From CAKRJP01 sp963589425 (GTDB lineage Bacteria; Bacillota; Clostridia; Lachnospirales; Lachnospiraceae): 64,000 nucleotides of DNA. The stretch lies in NCBI GenBank assembly GCA_963589425.1, contig CAVAKZ010000001.1, positions 69,462 through 133,461 on the forward strand, in the 5' to 3' direction. Below are positions 59,985 through 64,000 of the stretch, piece by piece. The position numbers and the translations under genes were made by a program. Within the stretch, counting starts at the first letter, position 1. The number at the start of each line of letters is the position of its first letter. Under the pieces are notes generated by a model, which had not been told where the DNA came from, ran no database searches, and saw only the letters and a program-made list of their open reading frames with translations.

Positions 59985-60000
59985 GTGATTTTGCAATCAC
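59985..60000. promoter_or_regulatory. Short palindrome before the phosphoglucomutase gene
   Basis: GTGATTTTGCAATCAC is a near-perfect 6-base-pair inverted repeat with a TTGC centre, 42 bases upstream of the phosphoglucomutase ATG. A minus-strand promoter with TTGTCA, 17 bases and GATAAT overlaps the region just upstream. It could be an operator; this is a guess. Confidence 0.4.
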
Positions 60001-60093
60001 TTCCCTATGTATTATCCTTTTTTTTGTCAAATGTGACAATACATTAATAATATACCATGTTTCCAAATCTCAGGCAATCCCTTTGTCCCTGAA

Positions 60094-60597
60094 TCAGTCC
60101 TTAAGATTTCTTCTTTTCTCCTGATCCAAAAGTCTCTGATTACGGCTTCCCCTAAACAACAAGCTAATATCCTTTTGTTCTAGTATAAAAGGCCCATCCA
60201 CCAACACATCAATCATGGAAAGCATTTCCTCTGTAACCTCTGTAAATGCCCGACCACCAGCCAGTAAATCCCTTTCAAAGACAAATCCTGTATAACACCA
60301 GATATCTTTCTTCGGAAGTTCCTTGCGGACTCTACGAAGAAGATTCACCAGTTCTCTCTGGTTTTCCGGTTCAAAGGGTTCCCCTCCAAGAAGGGTAAGT
60401 CCCTGAATATAAGCAAAATCAAGAGCATCTAAAATCTCTTGTTCTGTCTCCTTTGTATAGGCTTTCCCATGATCAAAGTTCCAGGTATCCTCATTAAAAC
60501 ATCCCTTACAGTGGTGTCTGCATCCCGAGACAAAGAGGCTCACACGAACCCCCGGTCCATCTGCAATATCCCATTTTTTTATTTCCCCGTAATTCAT
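60094..60597 (-). CDS. nrdG: Anaerobic ribonucleotide reductase activating protein
   Basis: A 167-residue radical SAM activase. 'FVSGCRHHCKGCFNEDTWNF' contains the CxxxCxxC iron-sulphur motif of the NrdG family, and 'GLTLLGGEPFEPEN' the GGEP loop. It generates the glycyl radical on NrdD. The ATG at 60597 has GGGAGGTAATTC upstream. It lies 512 bases downstream of the nrdD stop on the same strand, separated by a small oppositely oriented gene, so it probably has its own promoter. Confidence 0.95.
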   Translation of the reverse strand: MNYGEIKKWDIADGPGVRVSLFVSGCRHHCKGCFNEDTWNFDHGKAYTKETEQEILDALDFAYIQGLTLLGGEPFEPENQRELVNLLRRVRKELPKKDIWCYTGFVFERDLLAGGRAFTEVTEEMLSMIDVLVDGPFILEQKDISLLFRGSRNQRLLDQEKRRNLKD

Positions 60598-60632
60598 GAA
60601 TTACCTCCCTTTTTTGCGTCATTTCCGCTTCC

Positions 60633-60661
60633 ATTATAACGTAAATCAAATTTTTTCGAAA
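60633..60661 (-). promoter_or_regulatory. Promoter of nrdG
   Basis: On the minus strand TTTCGA, a 17-base spacer and TATAAT are about 40 bases before the nrdG ATG. The -35 is weak. No NrdR box is visible here, unlike upstream of nrdD. Confidence 0.5.
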
Positions 60662-60765
60662 GTCACAGAAAATCTTTAGTCCTCCCCAAAGGATTTTCGT
60701 ATATACAAATGATAAGAAAAATTATCCCCCTTCAACACAAAAATAAAAGCAAAGGAGATAGGATC

Positions 60766-60975
60766 ATGAAAAATACAATCATCAAAAGAATAATTGGATA
60801 TGCAGCAGCCTCAATTATCTTAGGAACCTTAGCAATCGGAACCGTATTTGCTGCAGGAAGAGGAAAAGATATCTTAAAAAACAAGGACTCAGGAAAAAGC
60901 GCTGTAGAAGCTGCAGCAGACGACAATTCACTAGTAGCTGTTTATAGACCGGTTAATTCTAGCAACAAAAAATAA
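60766..60975 (+). CDS. 69-residue small secreted or membrane-anchored peptide
   Basis: ATG at 60766 with AAAGGAG 8 bases upstream. A signal-like N-terminus 'MKNTIIKRIIGYAAASIILG' with 'TVFAAG' suggests export with cleavage near residue 30 or retention in the membrane. The rest is short and polar ('KSAVEAAADDNSLVAVYRPV'). It is on the plus strand, between nrdG and nrdD, with its own terminator. No family recognised. Confidence 0.7.
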   Translation: MKNTIIKRIIGYAAASIILGTLAIGTVFAAGRGKDILKNKDSGKSAVEAAADDNSLVAVYRPVNSSNKK

Positions 60976-61028
60976 TAGCAAATTTCCATGTGTTATGTAG
61001 AAAAGTATCATGTAGAAAAGCGAAAAAA

Positions 61029-61075
61029 GGAAGTGCCTCGGTAAGGATGCTAAAAATCCTTACCGGGACACCTCC
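61029..61075. terminator. Bidirectional terminator between the small peptide gene and nrdD
   Basis: A nine-base-pair GC-rich core (GGTAAGGAT/ATCCTTACC) extended by outer pairs with a few mismatches, ending in CTTTTATTT on the plus side and TTTTTTCG on the minus side. It sits between the two convergent stops (60975 and 61110). Confidence 0.85.
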
Positions 61076-61109
61076 CTTTTATTTCTCTGATTTTCAAGCT
61101 TTCTTGTAT

Positions 61110-63299
61110 TTACAGATGCAGCACCCGGTCTTTAATCTCCTGGGTTCTTCCCTGATTCCAGAATTGGGTCCCAATATATCCACAGGTTCTTCTTGCCACA
61201 GACATCTTGTCCTGATCTGTATTTCCACAATTCGGGCATTCCCAAATTAATTTCCCTGATTCATCTTCCTTAATCTGAATCTCTCCGTCATATCCACAGA
61301 TTTCGCAGAAATCACTCTTAGTATTCAGCTCTGCATACATAATATTCTCGTAAATAAACTTCATAACCGAAAGCACTGCCGGAATATTGTTCTGCATATC
61401 CGGAACTTCCACATAGCTAATGGCTCCACCCGGAGACAGCTTCTGGAACTCTGACTCAAACTTAAGCTTATCAAAGGCATTGATTTCCTCAGTCACGTGG
61501 ACATGATAGCTGTTGGTAATATAGTTCTTATCTGTCACCCCACGGATAATTCCAAATCTCTTCTGGAGACATTTTGCAAACTTATAGGTGGTAGACTCCA
61601 TAGGGGTTCCATAAACTGAATAGCTAATATTCTCTGCTGCCTTCCACTCTTTACATTTATCATTCAATTTCTGCATAACTGCCAGGGCAAAGCCTCTAGC
61701 CTCCGGATGGGTATGGGTCTGTCCTAACATGCGAACGCACATCTCACAAAGTCCCGCATATCCTAAGGAAATAGTAGAATATCCATCATACAAAAGCCTG
61801 TCGATGGTCTCCCCCTTCTTTAATCTTGCCAAGGCGCCATGCTGCCACAAAATCGGTGCCACATCGGAAATAGTTCCTAAAAGTCTCTCATGACGGCAGC
61901 GCAAGGCCCTGTGACACAGCTCCAGACGGTCCTCCAATACTTCCCAGAAACGATCCATATCTCCCTTAGCTGTACATGCAACATCTACCAGGTTAATGGT
62001 TACCACACCCTGGTTAAAACGGCCATAGAACTTTGGATTGCCTTTTGCATCCCTTTGATTCTCTTCCACAGTCAGGAAGGACCGGCATCCCATGCAAGGA
62101 TAAACATTTCCACCCTTTAATTCCTTCATGATCTTTGCAGAAATATAATCAGGAACCATACGTTTGGCTGTACATCTTGCGGCCAACTCTGTCAGATACC
62201 AGTAAGGTGCATCCTCTGTAATATTATCCTCATCCAGCACGTAAATAAGCTTGGGGAAGGCAGGAGTGATCCAAACGCCTTTTTCGTTCTTCACTCCCTG
62301 CATTCTCTGCTTTAATACCTCTTCAATGATCATGGCAAGGTCCGCCCTGGTCTGTCCTTCCGGGACCTCATCCAGGTACATGAATACTGTTACAAAGGGA
62401 GCCTGTCCATTACAAGTCATAAGAGTAATAAGCTGATATTGAATGGTCTGAATACCGCTCTTAACCTCTTCTCTCAAACGTTTCTCTGTAATCTTATTGA
62501 TAATATTCTCATCCAGACTTTCCCCACACTCTCTTCGCTCTTCCTCTACAAGCTTGCGGATCTTCTTACGGCTTACATCCACAAAAGGTGCCAAATGAGA
62601 CAGGGTAAAGGACTGTCCACCGTACTGATTACTGGCTACCTGAGCTACAATCTGGGTTGTAACGTTACAGGCTGTAAAAAAGCTATGAGGCTTTTCAATC
62701 ATGGTCTCACTGATAACAGTACCGTTCTGAAGCATATCCTCCAAATTGATCAAATCACAGTTATGCTCCTTCTGGGCGAAATAATCAGAATCATGAAAAT
62801 GAATAATGCCCTCCTCGTGAGCCTTCACGATCTCCTCCGGCAAAAGTACACGTTTCGAAAGGTCCTTACTAACCTCGCCGGCCATGTAGTCTCTCTGTGT
62901 AGAATTAATCACCGGATTCTTATTGGAATTCTCCTGATTCACTTCTTCATTAATATGATCAATCAGTGCCAGAATACCATTATCTGTGGTATTAGACTTA
63001 CGAGCCAATTCCCTCTTGTATCTATAGCGCACATACTTCTGGGCAACCTCGTATCCTCGCATCCCCATAATGCTGGTCTCTACCATATCCTGAATATCTT
63101 CTACATGGATTGCGTGGGACATCTGCTCTACTTGATGAGCGATATCGTCCGCAATAGCACGGATCTGATAGTCATTCATTCTGTAAATATTATCAACTTC
63201 GTTATTAGCCTTAATGATGGCATGTTCAATCTTTTCCAGATCAAATATAACCTCCTCACCATTACGCTTAATAACTTTTGTTCTGACTTCCAGTCCCAT
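61110..63299 (-). CDS. nrdD: Anaerobic ribonucleoside-triphosphate reductase
   Basis: A 729-residue class III reductase. N-terminal ATP-cone (about 5-95), catalytic barrel and C-terminal glycyl-radical loop 'RRTCGYIGTQFWNQG' with the radical glycine. Zinc-binding cysteines 'CEICGYDG' and 'CPNCGN' precede it. It makes dNTPs from NTPs in the absence of oxygen and needs NrdG. The ATG at 63299 has GAGAGG 5 bases upstream. A paired NrdR-box lies at 63418-63465. The ATP cone allows inhibition by dATP. Confidence 0.97.
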   Translation of the reverse strand: MGLEVRTKVIKRNGEEVIFDLEKIEHAIIKANNEVDNIYRMNDYQIRAIADDIAHQVEQMSHAIHVEDIQDMVETSIMGMRGYEVAQKYVRYRYKRELARKSNTTDNGILALIDHINEEVNQENSNKNPVINSTQRDYMAGEVSKDLSKRVLLPEEIVKAHEEGIIHFHDSDYFAQKEHNCDLINLEDMLQNGTVISETMIEKPHSFFTACNVTTQIVAQVASNQYGGQSFTLSHLAPFVDVSRKKIRKLVEEERRECGESLDENIINKITEKRLREEVKSGIQTIQYQLITLMTCNGQAPFVTVFMYLDEVPEGQTRADLAMIIEEVLKQRMQGVKNEKGVWITPAFPKLIYVLDEDNITEDAPYWYLTELAARCTAKRMVPDYISAKIMKELKGGNVYPCMGCRSFLTVEENQRDAKGNPKFYGRFNQGVVTINLVDVACTAKGDMDRFWEVLEDRLELCHRALRCRHERLLGTISDVAPILWQHGALARLKKGETIDRLLYDGYSTISLGYAGLCEMCVRMLGQTHTHPEARGFALAVMQKLNDKCKEWKAAENISYSVYGTPMESTTYKFAKCLQKRFGIIRGVTDKNYITNSYHVHVTEEINAFDKLKFESEFQKLSPGGAISYVEVPDMQNNIPAVLSVMKFIYENIMYAELNTKSDFCEICGYDGEIQIKEDESGKLIWECPNCGNTDQDKMSVARRTCGYIGTQFWNQGRTQEIKDRVLHL

Positions 63300-63417
63300 A
63301 GCTATCTACCTCTCTTCTCTATAATCTATTAGCTGCCATTTCCCGACATACTTATCTATATCGAGAATTATATGTATCTTATCCTTATCTACTTATAGGG
63401 GTAATCTTTCCGTATCA

Positions 63418-63465
63418 ACACTAAATATTGTGTTTCGACTTTTTTCAAAGCACAATATCTAGCAG
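63418..63465 (-). promoter_or_regulatory. Two NrdR boxes upstream of nrdD
   Basis: Box 1, ACACTAAATATTGTGT (63418-63433), is a near-perfect 16-base palindrome matching the NrdR consensus ACACWATATATWGTGT. Box 2, GCACAATATCTAGCAG (63450-63465), is a weaker copy. Their centres are 32 bases apart, three helical turns, the usual layout for paired NrdR sites. NrdR, an ATP-cone regulator, represses ribonucleotide reductase genes when dATP is high. The site is about 120-165 bases before the ATG. Confidence 0.85.
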
Positions 63466-63554
63466 GCGACTGATAATAATGATACACCATTCCAACCTAA
63501 AAGAAAAGGGGTATTTTTGAAATCTCTTGTATTTAAAAAAGACACATCTTCATG

Positions 63555-63821
63555 CTAATATCCAAGAACTATATAGCAAATAAGACCATGCACAAGCACA
63601 CAGATCGGCACTAAAAGGCCAAAGATAAAATGCTTCGTTTTATGATGAAAAATACGCATACCTAGAAATGCCCCCAGGGCACCACCTAAAACAGCAATGC
63701 CAAGAAGATTTCTCTCCGAAATCCGCCAAGCATGGTTCTTTGCCCTTTGCTTGTCATTTCCATACATAAAAAAGGCAATAATATTAATCAACAGGTAATA
63801 TATAGCTAATAGCTTAATCAT
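63555..63821 (-). CDS. DUF1294 membrane protein
   Basis: An 88-residue protein with three hydrophobic segments ('IYYLLINIIAFFMYGNDK', 'LLGIAVLGGALGAFLGM', 'FGLLVPICVLVHGLICYI'). The order with 'NDKQRAKNHAWRISE' and 'RIFHHKTKHFIF' is the DUF1294 signature. Function unknown. It lies upstream of the nrdD regulatory region on the same strand but is separated by 255 bases. Confidence 0.85.
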   Translation of the reverse strand: MIKLLAIYYLLINIIAFFMYGNDKQRAKNHAWRISERNLLGIAVLGGALGAFLGMRIFHHKTKHFIFGLLVPICVLVHGLICYIVLGY

Positions 63822-63908
63822 TCAAATCCCCTCCACTTCATGGAACTATTCTATCTATCTTTAATTTAAACAAATTGCTAATCTTTTTTCTATTTATTAC
63901 AAGAAAAA

Positions 63909-63952
63909 AAATCACCGCCCCCGTAAATCCAAGCTTACGAAAACAGTGATTT
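63909..63952 (-). terminator. Terminator after the tRNA-Lys gene
   Basis: Stem AAATCACTG/CGGTGATTT (with a G-U pair) plus an inner CGTAA/TTACG stem, followed on the minus strand by a run of T (63901-63910). It is just beyond the tRNA 3' end. Confidence 0.82.
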
Positions 63953-63958
63953 TAAAAG

Positions 63959-64000
63959 TGCGCGATCAGGGGTTCGAACCCTGGACACCCTGATTAAGAG
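63959..64000 (-). tRNA. tRNA-Lys(CUU), 3' part
   Basis: On the minus strand the T stem-loop (CAGGG TTCGAAC CCCTG) is followed by an acceptor strand ATCGCGC and discriminator A. Anticodon loop CTCTTAA with a T33 gives anticodon CTT (positions 34-36), lysine. The gene's 5' half is outside the window. CCA is not encoded. A terminator follows. Confidence 0.8.

Noticed and set aside
62439..63332. 297-codon plus-strand frame opposite nrdD
   Set aside because: It is a frame shadow of nrdD; it lacks a ribosome binding site and its product has no family resemblance.

Overview
The window looks like chromosomal DNA of a low-GC, Gram-positive, anaerobic Clostridia member, most likely of the family Lachnospiraceae. 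This rests on class III anaerobic ribonucleotide reductase (nrdD/nrdG) under a paired NrdR-box site, a long Firmicutes-type SRP RNA next to tadA, VanW, DUF4080 radical-SAM and DUF1294 proteins, AGGAGG-type ribosome binding sites and signal peptides without any outer-membrane machinery. The genus cannot be fixed from sequence alone. Most genes lie on the minus strand.

Region 1 to 27.4 kb (minus strand) is one long gene cluster for a phage-tail-derived contractile injection system (CIS). In transcription order it holds a fibre/attachment-like protein (25480-27372), a membrane and envelope module (pseudokinase-like protein, degenerate cyclase-homology sensor, MORN protein, TolC-like secreted protein, large secreted coiled-coil protein with a stalk domain), then the injector: DUF4255 cap protein, an unknown beta protein, PAAR-like DUF4280 tip, sheath, tube, an assembly protein, DUF6760, a second tube-like protein, a Q/E-rich coiled-coil protein, two CIS_tube proteins, gpD hub, gpV spike, gp25 and two large baseplate J/gp6-like proteins. 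The last runs off the left edge, so an AAA+ ATPase, tape measure or cargo could lie outside. No capsid, terminase, lysis or integrase genes are present, so it is not a prophage.

Region 27.5 to 36 kb holds signalling and surface genes beside the CIS: a membrane SpoIIE-type phosphatase (upstream of the CIS, same strand), a divergent membrane HATPase protein with a 48-residue membrane peptide, and a 1749-residue wall/membrane-anchored Ig/InlB-repeat protein. Together with the pseudokinase-like and degenerate cyclase proteins this suggests a signal-gated, envelope-linked injector. That is the most interesting hypothesis in the window.

Region 36 to 45 kb is a complete F-type ATP synthase operon (atpZ-I-B-E-F-H-A-G-D-C) led by trmL and followed by an aldose-1-epimerase-like gene and a strong terminator. 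The c subunit carries a two-carboxylate ion motif, pointing to sodium coupling.

Region 45 to 64 kb is housekeeping: an aminotransferase/Lrp/AIR-synthase-like/VanW/small membrane protein/radical-SAM run, SRP RNA, tadA-dgt-HTH operon, aroF-aroB, an Sfp-type phosphopantetheinyl transferase, phosphoglucomutase, nrdG, a small secreted peptide, nrdD with NrdR boxes, DUF1294 and the 3' half of a tRNA-Lys(CUU) at the right edge.
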